DNA of 5,649 bases from Chitinophagaceae bacterium (GTDB lineage: Bacteria; Bacteroidota; Bacteroidia; Chitinophagales; Chitinophagaceae): assembly GCA_016787105.1 (NCBI GenBank), contig JAEUVI010000142.1, positions 1-5,649 of the forward strand, in the 5' to 3' direction. Positions within the stretch are counted from its first letter, which is position 1. Each line of letters starts with the position of its first letter. The translations under genes were made by a program, and so were the position numbers. Below the pieces are notes generated by a model, which was not told the origin of the DNA, ran no database searches, and saw only the letters and a list, made by a program, of their open reading frames with translations. Positions 1 to 5,390 of the stretch are shown piece by piece.

Positions 1-347
1 CCGTCGGCTGTTGTTTCACCGGGTTTTATGCCGAGCTTATCGTGAATATATTTTACAATATCATCGCTGCCGTTCAGCATGCAAGGGCCCGTCTGGCATA
101 CTTCAAATAAATATTTGCCAACAGGTTTTAAATTGTACATACTATAAAACGTAGCGACTTCATACACTTCAATCGGCTCGATGCTGAGTAAAGACGCTAC
201 ATAATCCATTGCCTCGCTGCTGAGCCAGCCGCCAAATTCCTGCTGCGCTAAATGCAATACAGGAATTACCGCGCTCTTCTGCTTTCCCTGCGGATAGCGG
301 GCGATGATTGATTCAACCTCTTTTAATTTTTGTTCTGAAAAAACCAT
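1..347 (-). CDS. nuoE: NADH-quinone oxidoreductase subunit E (24 kDa 2Fe-2S subunit), 3' end cut by window edge
   Basis: This is the 2Fe-2S subunit of the NADH-oxidising arm of respiratory complex I, on the cytoplasmic side, partner of NuoF. The ATG at 347-345 opens a frame that stays open to the left edge: 115 full codons of a protein usually around 160-170 residues. It starts MVFSEQKLKEVESIIARYP, and the helical N-terminal part (residues 5-60, with QQEFGGWLS at 35-43) is typical of the family. It leads into EVATFYSMYNLKPVGKY (63-79) and the first half of the thioredoxin-like 2Fe-2S site, CQTGPC, with Cys84 and Cys89 spaced C-x4-C. The second Cys pair would lie beyond the edge. It follows nuoD by 79 bp, a spacer filled by a repeat, in the usual nuoD-nuoE order. 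Identification is secure; only the end is missing. Confidence 0.96.
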   Translation of the reverse strand, partial: MVFSEQKLKEVESIIARYPQGKQKSAVIPVLHLAQQEFGGWLSSEAMDYVASLLSIEPIEVYEVATFYSMYNLKPVGKYLFEVCQTGPCMLNGSDDIVKYIHDKLGIKPGETTAD

Positions 348-353
348 AATCTT

Positions 354-424
354 ATTTCAGATTTTAGATTTCAGATTTTTGATTGACTGCAAATCTGCAA
401 CCGTCAATCTCCAATCCGCAATTC
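354..424. repeat. Intergenic heptad repeat around a hairpin (nuoD-nuoE spacer)
   Basis: This element fills almost all of the 79-bp spacer. On the plus strand four 7-bp units run head to tail: ATTTCAG (354-360), ATTTTAG (361-367), ATTTCAG (368-374) and ATTTTTG (375-381). They are followed by a dyad: GATTGAC (381-387), TGCA (388-391), loop AATC, TGCA (396-399), bulge ACC, GTCAATC (403-409). Beyond it come heptads of opposite polarity: TCAATCT (404-410), CCAATCC (411-417) and GCAATTC (418-424). I recall similar chains of (G)ATTTCAG/CAATCTG-type heptads between genes in many Bacteroidota genomes, but cannot name a described family. Function is unknown; it would be transcribed within the nuo mRNA. 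Confidence 0.7.
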
Positions 425-426
425 TT

Positions 427-1650
427 TTAAGCATCCATTTCTCCCGCAATCAAATTCAAACTACTCATTACAATAATCGCATCACTAAGCATTGCATCTT
501 TAGTCAGTTCCGAATAGGCCTGGTAATAAATAAAACAAGGCCTGCGGAAATGCAAACGATAAGGCGCACGGCCTCCATCACTGATAAAATAATAACCTAC
601 TTCACCATTCGCCCCTTCTATGGAATGATACACTTCGCCTTTTGGCATATCAATTTCACCCATGATGATTTTGAAATGCCATATAAGGGCTTCCATCTTT
701 GTATATACGTCTTTCTTCTTTGGCAAATAATACTCCGGTACATCCGCATGGTATATCTCCGCTTCGGCTCCTTTGAATTGTTCCAGCTTCTGCATTGCCT
801 GTTTTATCAGGCTGAGGCTTTGCCACATTTCTTCATTGCGTACTAAAAAACGATCATAACAATCGCCTGTGGTACCTACCGGAATAGTAAATTCAAAATC
901 TTCATAGCTGCTGTAAGGATTCTGAATACGTACATCATAATCCACACCTGCAGCACGGAGATTGGGACCCGTGAATCCGTAATTCAAAGCTCTGTCAGCA
1001 CTGATAGGACCAGCACCAATCGTACGCTCCATAAATATCCGGTTGCGGGTAAAAAGATTTTCAAACTCTTTCAATACAGCAGGATATTCATCGAGGAATT
1101 TATTTATTTTCTGAAAAGCGATATCGTTGAAATTCCTTTCAAACCCACCAATACGACCGATATTTGTTGTTAACCGCGAGCCGCATATCTCTTCATAAAT
1201 TTCGTAGATCAATTCGCGGTATTGCATCACGTACAGAAAGCCCGTATAAGCGCCGCTATCCACCCCTACAATTGAATTACAAATCAAATGATCAGAAATA
1301 CGCGCTAGCTCCATGATGATAACACGTAGATAGTCGACACGCTTTGGAGTTTTTACACCCAACAGTTTTTCGCAAGTCATATGCCAGCCCATATTATTGA
1401 GCGGAGCGGAGCAATAGTTCAACCTGTCAGTAAGTGGTGTAATCTGGTATAACGGTCTGCGTTCAGCGATTTTTTCAAAAGCCCGATGGATATAACCTAC
1501 TGTTTGGTCTGCGGAAACAATACGTTCTCCATCAAGTTCTAGAATATTCTGAAACACACCGTGGGTTGCCGGGTGCGTTGGCCCCAGGTTGAGTGTGGTA
1601 GTTGTTTTTTCTATACTTCCTTCCGGTAGTCTTATATGTTGCTCAGACAT
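427..1650 (-). CDS. nuoD: NADH-quinone oxidoreductase subunit D (49 kDa, quinone-site subunit)
   Basis: This peripheral-arm subunit of complex I forms, with NuoB, the quinone-reduction cavity; it descends from the large subunit of NiFe hydrogenases. The product is 407 residues, full length for an unfused NuoD. Visible landmarks are NLGPTHPATHGVF (21-33), the 49-kDa signature YIHRAFEKIAER (53-64), DRLNYCS (75-81), GRIGGFERNF, the DYDVRIQNPYSSYEDF block, and a conserved C-terminal domain ending IAGEMDA. By family alignment from memory, His30 and Tyr79 match the quinone-headgroup contacts His38 and Tyr87 of Thermus Nqo4. Nothing is missing or broken. The start is ATG at 1650-1648, 18 bp after the nuoC stop, with only A/T-rich sequence before it. 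Separate nuoC and nuoD contrast with the fused nuoCD of enterobacteria. Confidence 0.98.
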   Translation of the reverse strand: MSEQHIRLPEGSIEKTTTTLNLGPTHPATHGVFQNILELDGERIVSADQTVGYIHRAFEKIAERRPLYQITPLTDRLNYCSAPLNNMGWHMTCEKLLGVKTPKRVDYLRVIIMELARISDHLICNSIVGVDSGAYTGFLYVMQYRELIYEIYEEICGSRLTTNIGRIGGFERNFNDIAFQKINKFLDEYPAVLKEFENLFTRNRIFMERTIGAGPISADRALNYGFTGPNLRAAGVDYDVRIQNPYSSYEDFEFTIPVGTTGDCYDRFLVRNEEMWQSLSLIKQAMQKLEQFKGAEAEIYHADVPEYYLPKKKDVYTKMEALIWHFKIIMGEIDMPKGEVYHSIEGANGEVGYYFISDGGRAPYRLHFRRPCFIYYQAYSELTKDAMLSDAIIVMSSLNLIAGEMDA

Positions 1651-1668
1651 AAATCAAATTAAAATTGC

Positions 1669-2259
1669 CTAAACGATTTCCTGTCCTTCGTTATGTTTTT
1701 CCGATTCCGCTATCGTTCCGTGCTGTGTTTTTTCTGTTCCAAATCCAATCGTTCCTCCCCTGCCAAACATTTCATCATCCTTATCGGTACGGCTCTGATC
1801 TTCCAGCGGGTATTCCTTACGCAAAGGGAAATAATCCATCTCATCCACGTTCAGTATCCGTTTCAGGTTAGGATGACCAATAAAATTTATTCCGTAAAAA
1901 TCATAGGTTTCTCTTTCCTGCCAGTTGGCTGAAGAAAAAAGACCCGTTGCTGTAAAAATATCAGGCGTATTAATATCCGTAAACACTTTGAATCGGATGC
2001 GCACATTATCCACGAGGTTATGCAAATGATAAACGACGCCTAATTCTTTTCCTTTATTATCCGGAAAATGCACGCCGCATAAATCAGTCATAAAGCGAAA
2101 CTTCAATACCTCATCATCAAATAAGAAATTCAGCACTTTTAGGTTGAGTTCCTTCGGCGCTTCAAAAGTGAGCATACCATAAGGCTCTTCAAAACCGGTA
2201 AGTTGATCACCGAATTTTTCAATCAGCTTTGTCTTTATTATATCATTCGTCAGACTCAT
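1669..2259 (-). CDS. nuoC: NADH-quinone oxidoreductase subunit C (30 kDa subunit)
   Basis: NuoC is a cluster-free structural subunit of the connecting module of complex I, packing against NuoD and NuoB. The chosen start, ATG at 2259-2257, gives 196 residues beginning MSLTNDIIKTKLIEKFG. The frame extends five codons further to a TTG at 2274, but that adds only MNFDF from A/T-rich spacer and is unlikely. The core runs from about residue 10 to 154 and contains the 30-kDa signature region: NWQERETYDFYGINFIGHP (112-130), NLKRILNVDEMDYFPLRKEY (131-150), then PLEDQ. The tail after residue 155 is about 42 residues, polar, rich in Gly, Glu and Lys, and probably disordered; it holds FGRGGTIGFGTEK (165-177). 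The start of nuoC is separated from the nuoB stop by 94 bp containing an inverted repeat. Confidence 0.96.
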   Translation of the reverse strand: MSLTNDIIKTKLIEKFGDQLTGFEEPYGMLTFEAPKELNLKVLNFLFDDEVLKFRFMTDLCGVHFPDNKGKELGVVYHLHNLVDNVRIRFKVFTDINTPDIFTATGLFSSANWQERETYDFYGINFIGHPNLKRILNVDEMDYFPLRKEYPLEDQSRTDKDDEMFGRGGTIGFGTEKTQHGTIAESEKHNEGQEIV

Positions 2260-2277
2260 AAAATCAAAATTCAAAAC

Positions 2278-2348
2278 TAAAAAGTAAAAAAAACAAGAGC
2301 CTTTCCTTTTTCATTAGCCGCTTTTGTCTTTTGAATTTTTACTTTTTA
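2278..2348. repeat. A/T-rich imperfect inverted repeat in the nuoB-nuoC spacer
   Basis: TAAAAAGTAAAAA at 2278-2290 is a perfect 13-bp inverted match of TTTTTACTTTTTA at 2336-2348. Inside it, ACAAGAGC (2293-2300) and GCTTTTGT (2320-2327) pair with one mismatch, leaving a 19-base loop. The structure can therefore span the whole spacer between the nuoB stop (2354) and the nuoC start (2259). It lacks a GC-rich stem, so it is not a convincing terminator. Such AAAAAGTAAAAA-type repeats are, from memory, common between Bacteroidota genes. Low sequence complexity makes part of the match possible by chance. Confidence 0.5.
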
Positions 2349-2353
2349 ATTCT

Positions 2354-2938
2354 TTATTGTATTCCATAACTTTCAAGCAGCGCCTTGTACTGTTCGCTGC
2401 TTCTTCTGCGCAGGCTTTCTTTACCTACGAGATCCTGTATTCTAATCACACCGTCAATAATAGCTTCTGGTCGTGGAGGGCAGCCCGGCACATATACATC
2501 TACCGGTACTACCTGGTCTATTCCTTGCAACACGCTATATGTATCAAAAATACCTCCGCTTGAGGCGCAGGCTCCCACTGCAATTACCCAGCGTGGTTCA
2601 GCCATCTGCAGGTAAACCTGCTTAACAACGGGGCCCATTTTTTTAGCAATGGTTCCCATCACCATCAGCAAGTCGCACTGGCGTGGAGAAAAGCCTACCC
2701 GCTCGCTGCCAAACCTGGCCAGGTCATAATGCGCACCCATCGTAGCCATGAACTCAATACCACAGCAGGATGTAGCAAACGGTAAAGGCCAGATTGAATT
2801 TTTTCTTGCCAACCCAATCACTTTATCTAATGATGTGGCAAAAAATCCTTCACCCTGGTGGCCTTGCGGCATTTCAGCCATGCTGATATCTGAAACCAGT
2901 GGCTTTTGATGTATGTTATATGATACAGGACGAGACAT
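2354..2938 (-). CDS. nuoB: NADH-quinone oxidoreductase subunit B (PSST, cluster N2 subunit)
   Basis: NuoB holds the terminal 4Fe-4S cluster N2, which passes electrons to the quinone bound between NuoB and NuoD. From ATG at 2938-2936 the product is 194 residues. The four expected N2 ligands are present: adjacent Cys58-Cys59 in PFATSCCGIEFMA, Cys124 in AVGACASSGG, and Cys153 in VPGCPPRPEA. The region SERVGFSPRQCDLLMVMGTI (78-97) is also typical. The N-terminal 35 residues or so are variable. The same frame stays open 12 codons further up to an ATG at 2974, but that would read NSPSGGGG straight out of a G/C-rich repeat, so MSRPVSYNIHQ is the better start. A GGGGG run lies 4 bases before the start codon. 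Confidence 0.98.
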   Translation of the reverse strand: MSRPVSYNIHQKPLVSDISMAEMPQGHQGEGFFATSLDKVIGLARKNSIWPLPFATSCCGIEFMATMGAHYDLARFGSERVGFSPRQCDLLMVMGTIAKKMGPVVKQVYLQMAEPRWVIAVGACASSGGIFDTYSVLQGIDQVVPVDVYVPGCPPRPEAIIDGVIRIQDLVGKESLRRRSSEQYKALLESYGIQ

Positions 2939-2942
2939 AATA

Positions 2943-2965
2943 CCCCCACCCCCTGAAGGGGAGTT
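2943..2965. repeat. CCCCTGAAGGGG palindromic unit next to the nuoB start
   Basis: The plus strand reads CCCCC-A-CCCCC at 2943-2953, and CCCCTGAAGGGG (2950-2961) forms a 4-bp G/C stem with a 4-base loop. On the transcribed minus strand this gives CCCC-TTCA-GGGG, then T, GGGGG and TATT before the nuoB ATG. The stretch 2950-2965 is a 14-of-16 inverted match to 3052-3067 at the other end of the same spacer. Units of this type are, from my recollection, common intergenic repeats in Chitinophagaceae. Confidence 0.7.
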
Positions 2966-2966
2966 A

Positions 2967-2990
2967 AAAATCATTTTCTTAAATGATTTT
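2967..2990 (-). repeat. Perfect 10-bp A/T-rich hairpin upstream of nuoB
   Basis: AAAATCATTT (2967-2976) and AAATGATTTT (2981-2990) are perfect reverse complements around the 4-base loop TCTT. In the nuo transcript this stem ends in TTTTT, but the stem has only one G-C pair on each side and would be a weak terminator. It sits inside the segment bounded by the two CCCCTRAAGGGG units. It may be part of that repeat element or an mRNA processing or stability signal; the sequence does not decide. Confidence 0.55.
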
Positions 2991-3044
2991 GTTATAAATC
3001 AAATCTGTTTGTAACAGTGAAACAAATCAATAATAAGAACTGTT

Positions 3045-3077
3045 TAGCCTGAATTCCCCTTTAGGGGATAGAGGCTA
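3045..3077 (-). repeat. CCCCTTTAGGGG dyad overlapping the nuoA stop codon
   Basis: An outer perfect 6-bp dyad, TAGCCT (3045-3050) and AGGCTA (3072-3077), encloses an inner palindrome, CCCCTTTAGGGG (3056-3067), with internal loops GAATT and ATAG. The nuoA stop codon (TAG on the minus strand, 3077-3075) is part of the outer stem. The inner unit with its AATT flank (3052-3067) is the inverted partner of 2950-2965. There is no T-run after the stem in the transcribed direction, so it does not look like an ordinary intrinsic terminator. Confidence 0.65.
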
Positions 3078-3470
3078 TTCTTCCCAATCCAGCGCACCTT
3101 TCTTTATTATGTAAATAAATCCACACAAAAAGAAACCTACGAACATTAATACTGCCCAAAAACCACTCCATCCCAAATCTTTAAAATTTACAGCGTAGGG
3201 ATAGAAAAAAATCACTTCTACATCAAATAGTACAAACAATATTGCGGTGAGGAAGTATTTTATAGCCATGGGTTGGCGTGCGTCGCCATGTGTTTCAATA
3301 CCACTTGCAAAAGTTTCTAACTTATCACTTGTTTTTCTTTTAGGTCCGAGCAGATGGGTAAGAACCATCAGGAGCACAACAAGCCCGACAGCAAATATTA
3401 CCTGTATAGCTACCGGCAGGTAACTGTCAGCGTTGGATGTGGATATATTGGCCTGGAGTAAATGCAGCAT
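3075..3470 (-). CDS. nuoA: NADH-quinone oxidoreductase subunit A (ND3-like membrane subunit)
   Basis: NuoA is a small membrane subunit of complex I at the junction of the membrane and peripheral arms, beside the entrance to the quinone cavity. The product is 131 residues from ATG at 3470-3468, normal for the family. Three hydrophobic segments are visible at about residues 19-42, 68-91 and 101-122, the usual three transmembrane helices. The family motif FDVEVIFFYPYA (82-93), with acidic Asp83 and Glu85, and the C-terminal IIKKGALDWEE are present. The loop between helices 1 and 2 reads FASGIETHGDARQ (54-66), with Ser where ND3 of mitochondria has Cys. It is the first gene of the operon, with a terminator and a candidate promoter just upstream, and nuoB follows after 136 bp. 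Confidence 0.97.
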   Translation of the reverse strand: MLHLLQANISTSNADSYLPVAIQVIFAVGLVVLLMVLTHLLGPKRKTSDKLETFASGIETHGDARQPMAIKYFLTAILFVLFDVEVIFFYPYAVNFKDLGWSGFWAVLMFVGFFLCGFIYIIKKGALDWEE

Positions 3471-3488
3471 AATTTTTTACTCTAACGG

Positions 3489-3496
3489 CAAAAATA
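3489..3496 (-). promoter_or_regulatory. Candidate Bacteroidota-type -7 box before nuoA
   Basis: The minus strand reads TATTTTTG here, an exact match to the Bacteroidota sigma-A consensus TAnnTTTG, 18 bases before the nuoA ATG. A transcript starting just downstream would have a leader of only about 10-15 bases. I do not see a clean TTG or TTTG element at the expected distance upstream, so the promoter is plausible but half-supported. A promoter is expected here because a strong terminator separates nuoA from the TPR gene. The same bases also form the T-tract of a hairpin (3490-3521). Confidence 0.4.
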
Positions 3497-3521
3497 AGGC
3501 AGCAACAGGAAACTACCTTAT
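3490..3521 (-). terminator. Terminator- or attenuator-like hairpin in the nuoA leader
   Basis: On the minus strand ATAAGGTAG (3521-3513) pairs with CTGCCTTAT (3502-3494), nine pairs including one G-U. The loop is 10 bases and the stem is followed directly by TTTT (3493-3490). This has the form of a modest intrinsic terminator 20-50 bases before the nuoA start. It could be a back-up terminator for the upstream unit, a leader attenuator, or a chance dyad around the promoter box. Confidence 0.35.
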
Positions 3522-3560
3522 AAATTATAGCTTGAAAACTTTTTATTAATGAATTGATTT

Positions 3561-3596
3561 AAAACAAAATCCCCGGTTATTCAAGCCGGGGATTTT
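3561..3596 (-). terminator. Rho-independent terminator of the TPR gene
   Basis: CCGGGGATTTT (3586-3596) and AAAATCCCCGG (3566-3576) are perfect 11-bp reverse complements. One T-G and one T-A pair extend the stem to 13, leaving the loop ATTCA. In the minus-strand transcript the stem ends in TTTT, then G and TTTT (3564-3561). It lies 24 bases after the TPR stop codon and marks the boundary between that unit and the nuo operon. An A-run on the other side would also allow plus-strand termination, but no plus-strand gene is present. Confidence 0.9.
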
Positions 3597-3620
3597 CTTA
3601 ATATATGAGTTATTTTATTT

Positions 3621-5348
3621 TTATTTTTTTGCCGCCGTGCTTTTACTTTTATCCGCTTCCGGCTTTATCATTGATGAAGGCTTATTACCTGCTGGTCGGG
3701 CGCCCTTTACGGGCTTGCTCAACTGCTCTTTTATTCCCAGCAAATTTGCATTGGTAGGATCAACTTCCAATCCTTTATCAATAAAATATATAGCTGAGTC
3801 TCTATCTTTTTTGGTGTTATTATAAATCTGGGTCAGATAAATACTCGCCCGAACCGCCTGTGATTTAAACCTTTCTTTATTTGCAGGCATGCCTGCTATT
3901 TCAAGCGTTTTCTTAAACGAGTTTACTATTTTGGTAACATAAGGCTCTTTTTCCAAAGCAGCAGTATCCATTGCTGTATTGGTAATTCCGCCCCAATAGT
4001 ATCCATAAATGCTATCAGGATAGTTCTTGTTATAAGTATCAAACACTGTGTCGGCCTGGGGGTAAAGTCCGCCCTGGTAATATGTATAACCGGCATTGAA
4101 AAGATCATTATTATAAGGATCTTTACGTGTTTTGTAAAGCATCAGGTATAATGATGCCTGCATTTCCTTATTGCCTTTGGTCTTTGCATTTTCAATTGAC
4201 TCCTGCAGCAGGTCTATTTTATTCTTATAAATAGTATCTGCCGCAACTGCTTTTTCAAGCAACCTGATAACTGTGGCATTATCTGCGCCTAAAGAACTTT
4301 CAATCTGGGCCTGGAATACAATGTCTTGAGGACCTACTTCTTCGTCTGATGCTTTTGCAAAATATGTATCCAATGCTTTTTTTGCTGACAATGTATCGCC
4401 GGCATCTGCATATGAATAAGCAAGTAATTTATATACCCGTGGCCTTGTATTGTCACCTGCTTTTGAAATAATACCATTTAATGTATTAATGGCCCCTTTA
4501 TAATCTTTATTAATCCACGAGTTTTGTGCAAGGAAAAAATCGTTCTGCACATCAGGATCTGAACTCGCTATATACTGCTTTGCGTAATTATCAGCTTCAG
4601 CAAATTTTTTACGATAGAAATTGTAATAATATAGCTCATAGTATGCTGGTGCAAATTTTGGATCTATCGCAATCGCCTTTTTCAGATCTTCAAGATATAC
4701 TTCCCAGTTTTTCTGGGTATAATATATCATCGCGGTACGATACTGCGCCCTTGCCAAAGCAGGGTTAACGGTCAGCGCTTTCTGGTAGTTGGTTACTGCA
4801 CCACTTCCATCATGAGCTTTCCTGTATGCATCACCGAGGTTCAGCAGAATATCCGCATTCTTAGGATCCCTTTCGGCAGCAATTTTCAGTTTTTCAATAC
4901 CATAAGCGATATCGGCTGTTTTTGCCTTGCTATCTGCACTGGCGCGTCCTATTGCATTTAACACGTTAGGATCATCTCCTTTTTTTCCCTTACTGGCAGT
5001 AATAGCCGCTTCAAAACGCTGGCGTGCTTCGTTGTTTTTGCCTTCAATTAAATCTACATGACCCCTGCCCGCAAGTATTAATGGGGCATTGCCGTTTGTA
5101 GTTAATGTTTTATCATACAACTGGCGTGCGGCATTTACATCATTCAATGCAATAAATGTCTGACCGAGCCAGTAAATCGCGTCAAGATTATTGGGATTGG
5201 CAGCAATCAATTTTTCAAAAACTGCTTTAGCGCTCTGATCCCTGTCAGCGTAAAGATTATTAATACCTTCCGGTAATGATTGTGCTGATAACTGTGCTGT
5301 GCTGAAAAAACCAGCTATCATCATCACTGCAATCGAAATTTTCTTCAT
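3621..5348 (-). CDS. Secreted tetratricopeptide-repeat protein
   Basis: The product is 575 residues from ATG at 5348-5346. A GTG four codons earlier (5360) is in frame, but MKKISIAVMMIAGFFSTAQLSA makes a complete Sec signal peptide, with cleavage likely near residues 22-23. No lipobox Cys is present, so it is probably a soluble periplasmic or exported protein. The mature part is an alpha-helical TPR array. Clear units lie at about 54-88 (LDAIYWLGQTFIALND), 165-197 (ADILLNLGDAYRKA), 198-231 (ARAQYRTAMIYYTQKNW) and 232-265; weaker ones lie near 303-335, 413-445 and 496-533. The last 31 residues are a low-complexity basic tail with eight Lys and several Pro and Ala. TPR arrays bind proteins or peptides; no enzymatic domain is visible and the partner is unknown. 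It follows a PstS-like gene by 42 bp, probably in one operon, and ends at a strong terminator. Confidence 0.92.
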   Translation of the reverse strand: MKKISIAVMMIAGFFSTAQLSAQSLPEGINNLYADRDQSAKAVFEKLIAANPNNLDAIYWLGQTFIALNDVNAARQLYDKTLTTNGNAPLILAGRGHVDLIEGKNNEARQRFEAAITASKGKKGDDPNVLNAIGRASADSKAKTADIAYGIEKLKIAAERDPKNADILLNLGDAYRKAHDGSGAVTNYQKALTVNPALARAQYRTAMIYYTQKNWEVYLEDLKKAIAIDPKFAPAYYELYYYNFYRKKFAEADNYAKQYIASSDPDVQNDFFLAQNSWINKDYKGAINTLNGIISKAGDNTRPRVYKLLAYSYADAGDTLSAKKALDTYFAKASDEEVGPQDIVFQAQIESSLGADNATVIRLLEKAVAADTIYKNKIDLLQESIENAKTKGNKEMQASLYLMLYKTRKDPYNNDLFNAGYTYYQGGLYPQADTVFDTYNKNYPDSIYGYYWGGITNTAMDTAALEKEPYVTKIVNSFKKTLEIAGMPANKERFKSQAVRASIYLTQIYNNTKKDRDSAIYFIDKGLEVDPTNANLLGIKEQLSKPVKGARPAGNKPSSMIKPEADKSKSTAAKK

Positions 5349-5390
5349 TTGTCTTAACACTTTTAGTAGTTGTAAATATAAACAGTTCTT

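Noticed and set aside
304..846. Open frame of 180 codons on the plus strand opposite nuoD and the nuoD-nuoE spacer
   Set aside because: It runs antisense to most of the conserved 3' part of nuoD and through the heptad repeat, and its translation is rich in Phe, Ile and His with no recognisable domain. It is a by-product of nuoD codon use.
2260..2274. Upstream TTG start for nuoC adding five residues
   Set aside because: The added residues come from A/T-rich spacer, and the ATG at 2259 gives the N-terminus expected for NuoC.
3035..3046. 12-base sequence AAGAACTGTTTA that recurs in inverted orientation at 5379-5390
   Set aside because: It is a single match between two A/T-rich spacers with no similarity in the flanks, and is most likely chance.
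3295..3310. Ser in place of the ND3 Cys in the NuoA loop as evidence of a damaged subunit
   Set aside because: As I recall, Ser at this place also occurs in functional bacterial NuoA such as that of E. coli, so it is not a defect.
3926..4108. Open frame of 60 codons on the minus strand inside the TPR gene
   Set aside because: It overlaps the TPR coding frame, which has a signal peptide and clear repeats; the short product has no family features.
5349..5390. Possible separate promoter for the TPR gene (TATATTTA on the minus strand at 5380-5373, with a TTG 22 bases upstream)
   Set aside because: It differs from TAnnTTTG at the last base and lies in an A/T-rich gap where such near-matches are expected. 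Co-transcription with the upstream gene is simpler.
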